Notes: a model not told the origin generated them from the letters alone. A DNA stretch of 6,446 nucleotides from Bacteroidia bacterium (GCA_009930445.1 RZYD01000139.1:1-6446), one strand, 5' to 3'. Counted from the stretch's first letter, positions 1-5,971 are shown. Numbers and translations: made by a program.

Positions 1-98
1 GGGCCGGTTTTTTCTAACGCTGTCCGTAAGGCTGAATTCTCCTTTTCAAGAAGCATCAGGCGGGTCAGGTAAGTTTGTATCGGGATTTCCTTGTTCAT
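1..98 (-). CDS. N-terminal part of an unidentified protein, truncated by the window edge
   Basis: An open frame reads leftward out of the window for 32 complete codons, starting MNKEIPIQTYLTRL. An in-frame ATG twelve bases further upstream (at 110) would add MHTT, and the frame is closed by a TAG at 138-140, so the start must be one of these two. I prefer the inner ATG because MNKE is a typical soluble N-terminus. The visible part is hydrophilic and helix-forming, with a leucine and glutamate spacing (LMLLEKENSALRTALEK) that resembles a short coiled coil. It faces away from the hydrolase gene and shares its upstream region. The fragment is too short to assign a family. A coiled-coil N-terminus would suit a regulator or a transposase as well as many other proteins. 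Confidence 0.55.
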   Translation of the reverse strand, partial: MNKEIPIQTYLTRLMLLEKENSALRTALEKTG

Positions 99-137
99 TG
101 TTGTATGCATTAATGTACCGTGGTTTGCGTGTTTTGG

Positions 138-145
138 CTAAATTA
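138..145 (-). promoter_or_regulatory. Possible -7 box for the leftward partial gene
   Basis: Read on the minus strand this is TAATTTAG, one mismatch from the Bacteroidota -7 consensus TAnnTTTG. It lies about 40 bases upstream of the preferred ATG. No TTTG is seen at the expected -33 distance, so the call rests on one element. Its TA overlaps the outer end of the inverted repeat next to it. Confidence 0.3.
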
Positions 146-170
146 CAATTTTTGTCGATTAAAAATTGTA
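144..170. repeat. Perfect 10-bp inverted repeat with 7-bp spacer in a divergent intergenic region
   Basis: The left arm TACAATTTTT (144-153) and right arm AAAAATTGTA (161-170) are exact reverse complements, separated by GTCGATT. The repeat sits between two divergent genes, and a candidate -7 box begins symmetrically at each outer end. This geometry fits an operator read by a dimeric regulator that covers both promoters. It could also be chance symmetry in AT-rich DNA. A Rho-independent terminator is unlikely because the stem is AT-only and no gene ends here. Confidence 0.6.
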
Positions 171-176
171 TCTTAG
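169..176 (+). promoter_or_regulatory. Possible -7 box for the alpha/beta hydrolase
   Basis: TATCTTAG matches the Bacteroidota -7 consensus TAnnTTTG with one mismatch, in the familiar context TATCTTxGC. It would place the transcript start near 183 and leave an untranslated leader of about 45 bases. A TTTG occurs at 151-154, but only 14 bases upstream, where 19-21 is usual, so the -33 element is not convincing. Confidence 0.35.
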
Positions 177-227
177 CTTCGTTCATATTAAACACCTAAG
201 GTACTATTTATCAGCGAACAAAATATT

Positions 228-1181
228 ATGGAACCTGACCCTTCATTTTTTACCGCAACGGATGATCTGGAGATTGCCTACTATAAGTGGCTTCCAAAAA
301 CAGAACCCCCACATGCCATCGTACAAATTGCGCATGGTATGGCAGAACATGCTGCCCGTTATGACCATTTTGCAGGCTTTATGGCCGCACAGGGCTTTGC
401 TGTGTATGCCAGTGACCATCGGGGTCATGGGGTAACGGCCGACAGAAATGGTACGCATGGGGATTTCGGTCCGGAACCGGGATGGCAGTCTGTGGTGAAT
501 GATATGAAAACCCTTACTGATATTGCCCGGAAAGAGTTTCCGGATATTCCTGTTTTTTTGTTGGGGCATAGTATGGGTTCCTTTTTAACACGTACCTATA
601 TTTCTCAGTTCGGCTCTTCGCTTCAAGGCGTAATTCTTAGCGGTACAGCTGGTAATCCGGGTTTTACCGGAAGGTTGGGGCGATGGATGGCGAAAAGGGC
701 AATGCATCGTTATGGCGCTGAATTTGCCAGCCCAACCCTTGATAATATGTCGTTTGGAAGTTATAATAAGCATATTCCTCATCCCAGAACCCGATTTGAC
801 TGGCTGACCCGTGATGAAGCGATTGTTGATAAGTATATAACTGACCCGTGGTGTGGGTTTGTGTGTTCAAATCGGTTTTTTTATGAGTTGTTGGGTGGAT
901 TATGTGCGATTTTCCGTAAAGCGAATATTCGTTGTATTCCAGCTGATTTGCCGATGTTTTTTATTGCAGGCAGTGAAGATCCGGTTGGCAAGTTTGGAAA
1001 AGGAGTCCGCCAATCCGTTGATATTTATAAAAAGAATGGGATTCGTAAACTTACCCTTAAATTTTACCCCGGGGCAAGGCACGAAATTCTCAATGAGCTT
1101 AATGCAGCCGAGGTTTACGCCGACATTCATAAGTGGATTCAAACCATTCTATCACCGTTGCCGGCAGCAATGGAAGTTTAA
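228..1181 (+). CDS. Alpha/beta hydrolase, monoacylglycerol lipase / lysophospholipase type (serine hydrolase, S33-like)
   Basis: This 317-residue protein should hydrolyse an ester of a lipid or similar small substrate. The full set of alpha/beta-hydrolase landmarks is visible. The oxyanion-side HGMAEH is at 36-41, followed by DHRGHG at 63-68. The nucleophile elbow GHSMG at 113-117 has Ser115. The acidic residue Asp251 is in AGSEDP, and the catalytic His285 is in GARHE. The HG...EH plus DxRGHG pattern is that of monoacylglycerol lipases and bacterial lysophospholipases (PldB-like). Residues about 140-235 form the variable cap region that sets substrate choice, so the substrate cannot be named. 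There is no signal peptide, so it is probably cytoplasmic. The ATG at 228 is the only sensible start and has no Shine-Dalgarno sequence. The gene appears to stand alone, converging on pheS with a 4-bp overlap of the two stop codons. Confidence 0.9.
   Translation: MEPDPSFFTATDDLEIAYYKWLPKTEPPHAIVQIAHGMAEHAARYDHFAGFMAAQGFAVYASDHRGHGVTADRNGTHGDFGPEPGWQSVVNDMKTLTDIARKEFPDIPVFLLGHSMGSFLTRTYISQFGSSLQGVILSGTAGNPGFTGRLGRWMAKRAMHRYGAEFASPTLDNMSFGSYNKHIPHPRTRFDWLTRDEAIVDKYITDPWCGFVCSNRFFYELLGGLCAIFRKANIRCIPADLPMFFIAGSEDPVGKFGKGVRQSVDIYKKNGIRKLTLKFYPGARHEILNELNAAEVYADIHKWIQTILSPLPAAMEV
1155..1173. terminator. Weak stem-loop at the convergent hydrolase/pheS junction
   Basis: CCGTTGC (1155-1161) and GCAATGG (1167-1173) can pair as a 7-bp stem with one G-U and a 5-base loop. 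It lies inside the last codons of the hydrolase and begins 5 bases beyond the pheS stop on the other strand. No T-run follows on either strand, so it is not a canonical Rho-independent terminator. It is the only structure at this junction that could contribute to ending transcription. Confidence 0.25.
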
Positions 1182-2200
1182 AAAGATGACTCGAACTGTT
1201 GCAGGAAACGTATGTCGTTTTCAAAGAATAATCTCAGATCGTTTACCTGATATTTCAGCATAGCAATTCGTTCAATTCCCATTCCGAAGGCAAATCCGGA
1301 ATATTGAAGCGGATCGATAGCACAATTTTCGAGTACGTTGGGATCGACCATACCACAGCCAAGGATTTCTACCCAGCCGGTATATTTACAAATGTTACAG
1401 CCTTTTCCTCCACAGATGTTACAACTGATATCCATTTCTGCCGATGGTTCGGTGAACGGGAAATAGCTGGGCCGGAGGCGGATTTTTGTTTTCTCTCCAA
1501 ACATTTCCCTGGCAAAATAAAGGAGTGTTTGCTTTAAATCGGCAAAGCTGACTTTTTTATCCACATAAAGTCCTTCTACCTGATGGAAGATACAGTGTGC
1601 GCGAGCTGAAATCGCTTCATTGCGGAAAACGCGTCCCGGGAAAATTTTGCGAATGGGAGGCTGTGTGGACTCCATAGTACGTACTTGTACCGAGGAGGTA
1701 TGTGTTCGTAATGCGAAATCGGGGTTTTTTTCAATAAAAAAAGTATCCTGCATATCGCGGGCCGGATGGTCGGGCGGGAAGTTCAGTGCTGTAAAATTGT
1801 GAAAATCGTCCTCGATTTCGGGGCCTTCGGCAACGGTAAAACCAATTCGGCCAAATATTTCAATAATTTCATTTCTTATTATTGAAAGGGGATGGCGCGA
1901 ACCAGTTTGATTCCAGCCTACCGGTCGTGTAAGGTCGTTAACAGCTATTTCAGGCGGTCGGTCGTTGGTTAATGCATCACGAAAAGCTTCAATTTTCTCT
2001 TGGGCATTGTTTTTTAATGTGTTCAATAAAACCCCGACTTCCCGTTTTTCTTCGGCTGAAACAGTTCTGAATTCTTCGAAAAGTTGAGAAATGGCCCCTT
2101 TTTTTGAAAGAAACCGGAGCCTGAATTCCTCAAGATGTTTTTCGTTTTCAGCTTGAAAAACTTCTATTTCGTGTAAAAGGTGTATTATTTTTTTTTTCAT
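1178..2200 (-). CDS. pheS: Phenylalanyl-tRNA synthetase alpha subunit
   Basis: PheS is the catalytic subunit of the cytoplasmic (alpha-beta)2 phenylalanyl-tRNA synthetase, which activates phenylalanine with ATP and charges tRNA-Phe. The 340 residues match the usual length. Residues 1-85 are the charged coiled-coil arm that contacts tRNA. The class II core follows: motif 1 around 103-121 (HPLSIIRNEI), FPPDHPARDMQDTFF at 141-155, LRTHTSS from 164, motif 2 with GRVFRNEAISARAH and FHQVEG at 189-210, FPFTEPSAEMD at 247-257, and motif 3 GFAFGMGIERIAML at 302-315. Ala304 corresponds, by my alignment from memory, to the E. coli specificity residue Ala294. The four-cysteine cluster C260, C263, C268, C271 is typical of Bacteroidota PheS. 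The start is ATG, followed directly by ten A residues. It lies 9 bp after a cyclophilin gene and is probably co-transcribed with it. pheT is not in the window. Confidence 0.97.
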   Translation of the reverse strand: MKKKIIHLLHEIEVFQAENEKHLEEFRLRFLSKKGAISQLFEEFRTVSAEEKREVGVLLNTLKNNAQEKIEAFRDALTNDRPPEIAVNDLTRPVGWNQTGSRHPLSIIRNEIIEIFGRIGFTVAEGPEIEDDFHNFTALNFPPDHPARDMQDTFFIEKNPDFALRTHTSSVQVRTMESTQPPIRKIFPGRVFRNEAISARAHCIFHQVEGLYVDKKVSFADLKQTLLYFAREMFGEKTKIRLRPSYFPFTEPSAEMDISCNICGGKGCNICKYTGWVEILGCGMVDPNVLENCAIDPLQYSGFAFGMGIERIAMLKYQVNDLRLFFENDIRFLQQFESSF

Positions 2201-2209
2201 GAATGGGCC

Positions 2210-2848
2210 TTATTCTACGATTTTTGCTTTCATCCAGATGGTTTCCAGAGGCCTGTCTCCACGACCTGTTTTTGCGGTGGCAATTTTATCCAGCACATCA
2301 AATCCTGAAACCAGTGCACCGAATACAGTGTATTCGTCGTCGAGATGGGGTGCTCCTCCAAGCGTCGTATACGTATTCATCTGTTCTGGTGAAAAAGATT
2401 TTCCCATACGCTTTTCGAGCATTTCAAGTTCTCCGGGTGTGAAAATACGACCGTCGACAATATAGAACTGTGACCCGGAAGAGCGCTTTTGTGGGTTGAC
2501 GGCATCCCCTTGCCGTGCGGCAGCCAGCGCACCCCGTTTATGCATCATTCCGGGAATAATTTCTGCCTCCAGCGTATATCCTGCATCGCCGGACCCCTGC
2601 CGGTGGCCTCCACCCTGAATCATGAATCCTTTGATGATGCGGTGGAATTCAGAAGAATCATAAAAATTTTCGGTCACCAATCGAATAAAATTATCACGGT
2701 GCAGTGGTGTTTCGTTATAAAGCTCCACAACCATACTGCCATAATTTGTGGTGAGTTCAACTTTTTTTAATGCTGTAGTGTTTTGGGCGAATGCAGTCAT
2801 TATTATGAAGAATGAAAAGATGGAACAGAAGAATCCCTTATGTAACAT
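2210..2848 (-). CDS. Exported cyclophilin-type peptidyl-prolyl cis-trans isomerase (shorter paralogue)
   Basis: This 212-residue enzyme should catalyse cis-trans isomerisation of Xaa-Pro bonds and so assist folding of exported proteins. A signal peptide occupies about 1-21, with His/Lys near the start, a hydrophobic stretch, and a likely signal peptidase I cut after AFA before QN. No lipobox is seen, so it is probably soluble in the periplasm. The cyclophilin core shows FHRIIKGFMIQGG at 68-80, with catalytic Arg70 and pocket residues Phe75, Met76 and Gln78. It continues with SSGSQFYI at 123-130 and HLDDEYTVFG at 168-177. The position of human CypA His126 is Tyr173, common in bacteria. About 37 residues separate the QFYI strand from HLDD, where minimal cyclophilins have fewer than 10. 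The ATG follows the upstream paralogue by 6 bp, which suggests coupled translation and origin by tandem duplication. Confidence 0.93.
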   Translation of the reverse strand: MLHKGFFCSIFSFFIIMTAFAQNTTALKKVELTTNYGSMVVELYNETPLHRDNFIRLVTENFYDSSEFHRIIKGFMIQGGGHRQGSGDAGYTLEAEIIPGMMHKRGALAAARQGDAVNPQKRSSGSQFYIVDGRIFTPGELEMLEKRMGKSFSPEQMNTYTTLGGAPHLDDEYTVFGALVSGFDVLDKIATAKTGRGDRPLETIWMKAKIVE

Positions 2849-2854
2849 ATATTT

Positions 2855-3673
2855 TTATTTTACCCGTTTGATAGTCATTTTTACATCGCTAACAGGGCGA
2901 TCGACTGCGTTGGTTTGAACGGCAGCAATTTTATCAATTACGTCGAGTCCTTCAATAACTTCCCCGAAAATAGTGTAGGCGCCGTCGAGATGCGGAATTC
3001 CACCCACCGTAGTATAGATTTCACGGGCTTCAGGAGAAATTTTCCACATATCGTCGGTAAGTGCTGCATCGAGTTCTGGCTCCAGCGCGATAAGTTTTTC
3101 GTTCAGCTCGGCGGTTTTTCCGGCCTCCTGTAGAGCTTCAAGCTCATTGCGGAAAGCAACATTTTCAGGGTTTTGGATATATTCACCAAAAAGGGTACGA
3201 CGAGCCTGCGTCTTTCTGTTCATCTCATAGTTATCCAACTCGTCATTGGTATAAACTTTTCCCTGTGCAATATAAAACTGTGAGCCTGAACTTTTGCGCT
3301 CCGGGTTCATGTTGTCACCGGTACGAGCCGCTGCAAGAACTCCTTTTTTATGGAATTTTCCAGGAAGAATTTCTGCTGGAATATCATATCCAGGGCCTCC
3401 GTTACCTAAATTTACATCCGGTGTGGCATTTTTTGATTCCGGATCTCCACCCTGAATCATGAATTCGTTGATCACACGATGAAAAAGTAAGTCATTGTAA
3501 AATCCTTCGTCCGTCAGCTTCAGGAAGTTTTCTTTGTGGAGCGGGGTTTCATCATACAATTTTACTTTCATGTCACCATATTCCGTAGAGATAAGTACCA
3601 TGTTTCCGGAATTTTTTTGCGTGCAGGCCGTGAAAGCGATCACTACACTGAAGAGAATCATTAATTTTTTCAA
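2855..3673 (-). CDS. Cyclophilin-type peptidyl-prolyl cis-trans isomerase, lipoprotein (longer paralogue)
   Basis: This 272-residue prolyl isomerase is probably anchored by lipid to a membrane facing the periplasm. The start is TTG at 3673. An in-frame TAA lies five codons upstream, and the first ATG (3661) would remove the two lysines of MKKLMILF that a signal peptide needs, so TTG is preferred. The lipobox FTAC places the lipidated Cys at residue 17. The following TQKNSG lacks the acidic residues of the Bacteroidota surface-export signal, which suggests retention in the periplasm. The core has FHRVINEFMIQGGDP at 64-78 (Arg66, Phe71, Met72, Gln74), SSGSQFYI at 128-135 and HLDGAYTIFGEV at 228-239. 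A charged, helix-rich insert of about 90 residues (136-227) separates the last two, including KTAELNEKLIALEPEL. It is first in a probable transcript with the second cyclophilin and pheS. Confidence 0.93.
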   Translation of the reverse strand: MKKLMILFSVVIAFTACTQKNSGNMVLISTEYGDMKVKLYDETPLHKENFLKLTDEGFYNDLLFHRVINEFMIQGGDPESKNATPDVNLGNGGPGYDIPAEILPGKFHKKGVLAAARTGDNMNPERKSSGSQFYIAQGKVYTNDELDNYEMNRKTQARRTLFGEYIQNPENVAFRNELEALQEAGKTAELNEKLIALEPELDAALTDDMWKISPEAREIYTTVGGIPHLDGAYTIFGEVIEGLDVIDKIAAVQTNAVDRPVSDVKMTIKRVK

Positions 3674-3711
3674 AGCAAGATGAGTTTAAAATTTCTACTT
3701 TATTTTGTCTG

Positions 3712-3719
3712 CAAATGTA
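3712..3719 (-). promoter_or_regulatory. Bacteroidota -7 box for the cyclophilin-cyclophilin-pheS transcript
   Basis: On the minus strand this reads TACATTTG, an exact match to TAnnTTTG, followed by C as is common. It lies 38 bases upstream of the TTG start of the lipoprotein cyclophilin, giving a predicted leader of about 30 bases. No clear TTTG is found at the -33 position. The 103-bp gap it sits in has no gene and no convincing terminator for tdk. Confidence 0.55.
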
Positions 3720-3776
3720 AGCATTGTTTCTGAAACCGTATATGCATATGCTGGGTATGCGTAATACAGCGTGTTG

Positions 3777-4355
3777 TTATTTTTTCATTTGTTCGTTAAA
3801 GCAGCTGCGGCATAGAGGTTCATAGCTGTCGGTCTCACCCAGCACCACCAGCTTGTCGTTAATTACTGTTCTATGGGAGTATTGCGCCAGGTTCCCGCAT
3901 TTAACACAAATGGCATGGACTTTATCCACAAATTCTGCTTCTGCCATTAGTGCGGGCATGGGCCCAAAGGGCTTTCCGGTATAATCCATATCAAGACCTG
4001 CGACAATTACTCTTATTCCATTGTCAGCCAGTGTATTACAGACATTAATCAGTTCCATATCAAAGAATTGTGCTTCATCAATTCCTACTACTTCTACTTC
4101 ATTGGCATAGAGTAATATTTGGGCTGATGATTCCACTGGGGTTGATTTAATGGTTTTTTCGTCGTGCGAAACCACCATTTCTTCGTCATAACGGGTATCA
4201 ATCAATGGTTTAAAGATTTCAACCTTCTGTTTTGCGATTCGGGCTCTGTTTAGCCTGCGAATCAACTCTTCGGTTTTTCCCGAAAACATTGAACCGCAAA
4301 CTACTTCTATCCAACCGGTTCGGCGGGATGGTTTATTTATACGTTCATAAAACAT
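3777..4355 (-). CDS. tdk: Thymidine kinase, type II (Zn-binding)
   Basis: Tdk phosphorylates thymidine (and deoxyuridine) with ATP to dTMP, feeding the salvage pathway in the cytoplasm. The 192-residue product shows the P-loop GSMFSGKT at 21-28, the Walker B-like segment VGIDEAQFF from 90 with catalytic Glu94, AGLDMDYTGKPFGPMP at 119-134, and the lasso and substrate region SHRTV and GETDSYEPLC at 160-182. Two cysteine pairs, C150/C153 and C182/C185, form the structural zinc site of type II enzymes. I chose the ATG at 4355. The open frame extends to a TTG at 4391, but those twelve extra residues are not typical of the family. A -7 box ending at 4399 would also leave that TTG with almost no leader. 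The gene is divergent from the unknown-protein/rsmI set and is followed by a 103-bp gap. Confidence 0.96.
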   Translation of the reverse strand: MFYERINKPSRRTGWIEVVCGSMFSGKTEELIRRLNRARIAKQKVEIFKPLIDTRYDEEMVVSHDEKTIKSTPVESSAQILLYANEVEVVGIDEAQFFDMELINVCNTLADNGIRVIVAGLDMDYTGKPFGPMPALMAEAEFVDKVHAICVKCGNLAQYSHRTVINDKLVVLGETDSYEPLCRSCFNEQMKK

Positions 4356-4375
4356 CGGCGTGTTGTGATCTTTTA

Positions 4376-4383
4376 TACCTTTA
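4376..4383 (+). promoter_or_regulatory. Possible -7 box for the rightward unknown-protein/rsmI/Nudix set
   Basis: TACCTTTA matches TAnnTTTG except for the last base. It lies 43-64 bases upstream of the two candidate start codons of the first gene. No TTTG is visible about 20 bases further upstream, which falls in the start of tdk. This is a weak call, made because some promoter is needed here. Confidence 0.25.
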
Positions 4384-4398
4384 AGGCACAATTTCTCA

Positions 4399-4406
4399 CA
4401 AAAATA
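4399..4406 (-). promoter_or_regulatory. Bacteroidota -7 box for tdk
   Basis: On the minus strand this is TATTTTTG, an exact TAnnTTTG match. It predicts a transcript start near 4392 and a leader of about 37 bases to the ATG at 4355. The -33 region would fall at about 4426-4430, inside the start of the divergent gene, and shows no clear TTTG. Confidence 0.45.
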
Positions 4407-4439
4407 TAAAATCCTTCGATGCCATTAAAAAAGAATGTT

Positions 4440-5252
4440 ATGGATAAAAAAATTGTTCAGCAAGTTATATGCGAAACCCTTGAGGCTGTGAATGATCAGA
4501 TAGCCAGAATTACAAAGGTTGAAGGAAAAATTCCCTGGATAGAGGTGGATATTGCCAAGGACTATTTGCGCACGTTGTACGAAAACATTCTTGTACTGGA
4601 ACGATATAATGGTGTTGGGGAGGATGTTGCCGGGGAGGAGGCTGTCGATTCTGCTCCGCCCGAAAATCAGCCGGAAATGGAGGCTAAGCCATCGGATCTC
4701 ACGGAGCCGTTGGCCTTCGGTTTTGAACCGGTTAACAAGGAATCCGACAAGATTCCGGCCGAGGAGCAGATTGACTTCTCCGGGAGTGATGCTGAGATTG
4801 AGCCCGATCCGGAACCGGAAAAGACGGAATCTGCTGAACCTGTCCTGCCGGAATCAAAAATAATTACACACGAAGTGCCAACTCAACCTTCGGCTGACAA
4901 GGAAGAAGTCGTTGAAAAATCCACGCTCGCTGATCGTCTAAAAATAAACCAAAAATCGCTCGGTGAAACTATTCAAAAACAGGAAAAAACACTGGCAGAA
5001 AATTTTGGTAGAAACACCCTGAGAAGCCTGAAAGCTGCCATTGGAATTAATGATAAGTTTTATTTTGTGAATGATTTGTTTCATGGCGTGTTAAAAGATT
5101 ATAATGAATGTATTGGGGCATTGGATGCCGCTGCATCCGTTTCGGAGGCCGAAGGCGTTTTGAATAAAATTCAGGATAAATTTCAATGGCATCAGGAAGA
5201 TGAAGCCTATATTAAATTAAAAGATTTTGTTTATCGGAAGTATCCTTCATAA
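4440..5252 (+). CDS. Conserved Bacteroidota protein of unknown function with acidic low-complexity centre
   Basis: I cannot assign a function. From the ATG at 4440 the protein has 270 residues in three parts. Residues 1-58 are helical (MDKKIVQQVICETLEAV, then WIEVDIAKDYLRTLYENILVL). Residues about 60-155 are rich in Glu, Pro, Asp and Ser and look disordered. Residues about 158-270 are a mostly helical domain with AIGINDKF at 200-207, followed by YFVNDLF, an NKIQDKFQW segment and a KDFVYRKYP tail. From memory, this C-terminal pattern recurs in unannotated Bacteroidota proteins. There is no signal peptide or membrane segment, so it is probably cytoplasmic. An alternative ATG at 4419 adds MPLKKNV. 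I prefer 4440 because MDKK begins the conserved-looking helix and an A-rich stretch precedes it. It is divergent from tdk and 9 bp ahead of rsmI, so it is likely co-transcribed with rsmI. Confidence 0.85.
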   Translation: MDKKIVQQVICETLEAVNDQIARITKVEGKIPWIEVDIAKDYLRTLYENILVLERYNGVGEDVAGEEAVDSAPPENQPEMEAKPSDLTEPLAFGFEPVNKESDKIPAEEQIDFSGSDAEIEPDPEPEKTESAEPVLPESKIITHEVPTQPSADKEEVVEKSTLADRLKINQKSLGETIQKQEKTLAENFGRNTLRSLKAAIGINDKFYFVNDLFHGVLKDYNECIGALDAAASVSEAEGVLNKIQDKFQWHQEDEAYIKLKDFVYRKYPS

Positions 5253-5261
5253 ATTATTGCC

Positions 5262-5954
5262 ATGCCTCAATTATTTGTTGTACCTACACCTGTCGGGAAT
5301 CTGGAGGATATTACGCTTCGGGCCATCCGTATTTTGAAAGAGGTGGATATTATTTTGGCGGAAGATACGCGGGTTACCGCTAAGTTATTAAAGCATTTCG
5401 AAATTGCTACTCCTATGCTGGCGCATCATCAGTTTAATGAGCATAAAAGTGTTTCGCATCTGGTATGTCGAATGGAACTTGGGGAAACGATGGCTTTGGT
5501 GACTGATGCTGGTACACCGGGTATTTCAGACCCTGGATTTTTGCTTATCCGGGCTTGTGTTGCCAGCGGGGTGGAGGTAAGCTGTCTTCCTGGTGCTACC
5601 GCTTTTGTGCCCGCACTCGTATCTTCTGCATTGCCCTGTGACCGTTTTCATTTTGAGGGATTTTTGCCCCATAAGAAAGGACGACAATCGAGGATAGAAA
5701 AATTGGCGCAGTTGGATCATACAATCGTTTTTTATGAAAGTCCTTTTCGATTGGTAAAAACGCTGGCTCAACTTGCCGAAGTATTTGGAAATGCGCATAG
5801 GGCTTGTGTGTGTCGTGAGATCAGCAAGATATATGAAGAGAGCCGGAGAGGCACGTTGGAGGAACTGGTGGTATGGTATACAGAAAATCCACCGAAAGGT
5901 GAAATTGTTCTTGTGGTGGAAGGCATGGGTTCGGCGGGAAAAGAAAAAAATTAA
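5262..5954 (+). CDS. rsmI: 16S rRNA (cytidine1402-2'-O)-methyltransferase
   Basis: RsmI transfers a methyl group from S-adenosylmethionine to the ribose 2'-OH of C1402 in the 16S rRNA decoding centre. The protein is a tetrapyrrole-methylase-fold enzyme of the cytoplasm. The 230 residues show VPTPVGNLEDITLRA at 7-21, AEDTR at 33-37, the cofactor-binding LVTDAGTPGISDPG at 79-92, LPGATAFVPALVSSALP at 109-125, FEGFLP at 131-136, YESPFR at 158-163, REISKIYEE at 185-193 and KGEIVLVVEG at 212-221. It ends soon after the last core strand. The small C-terminal helical domain of the 286-residue E. coli protein is absent, which I take to be the short form of this lineage rather than a truncation. The ATG is 9 bp after the previous stop and has no Shine-Dalgarno sequence. 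The gene sits in the middle of a three-gene rightward set. Confidence 0.95.
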   Translation: MPQLFVVPTPVGNLEDITLRAIRILKEVDIILAEDTRVTAKLLKHFEIATPMLAHHQFNEHKSVSHLVCRMELGETMALVTDAGTPGISDPGFLLIRACVASGVEVSCLPGATAFVPALVSSALPCDRFHFEGFLPHKKGRQSRIEKLAQLDHTIVFYESPFRLVKTLAQLAEVFGNAHRACVCREISKIYEESRRGTLEELVVWYTENPPKGEIVLVVEGMGSAGKEKN

Positions 5955-5971
5955 TTCGTATCTGATTATTA

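Noticed and set aside
260..271. Idea that the four-cysteine cluster in PheS (protein residues 260-271) is a novel zinc-finger insertion
   Set aside because: The same CNICGGKGC pattern is, to my knowledge, normal in PheS of Bacteroidota, so it marks the lineage and is not an oddity.
1304..1537. Small plus-strand open frame inside pheS
   Set aside because: It is antisense to the conserved catalytic core of pheS and shows no protein-like motifs of its own.
3740..3749. ATATGCATAT palindrome in the tdk-cyclophilin gap as an operator or terminator
   Set aside because: It is a short self-complementary AT-rich run with no loop, no longer flanking stem and no T-run; such runs are common by chance.
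4356..4391. Longer thymidine kinase starting at the TTG at 4391
   Set aside because: The extra twelve residues do not resemble thymidine kinase N-termini, and the ATG at 4355 gives a standard-length protein with a plausible leader behind the -7 box.
4552..4863. Arg/Pro-rich 103-residue open frame inside the unknown gene
   Set aside because: It is an out-of-frame reading of the Glu/Pro-rich central part; the composition is that of a shadow frame and no start signal precedes it.
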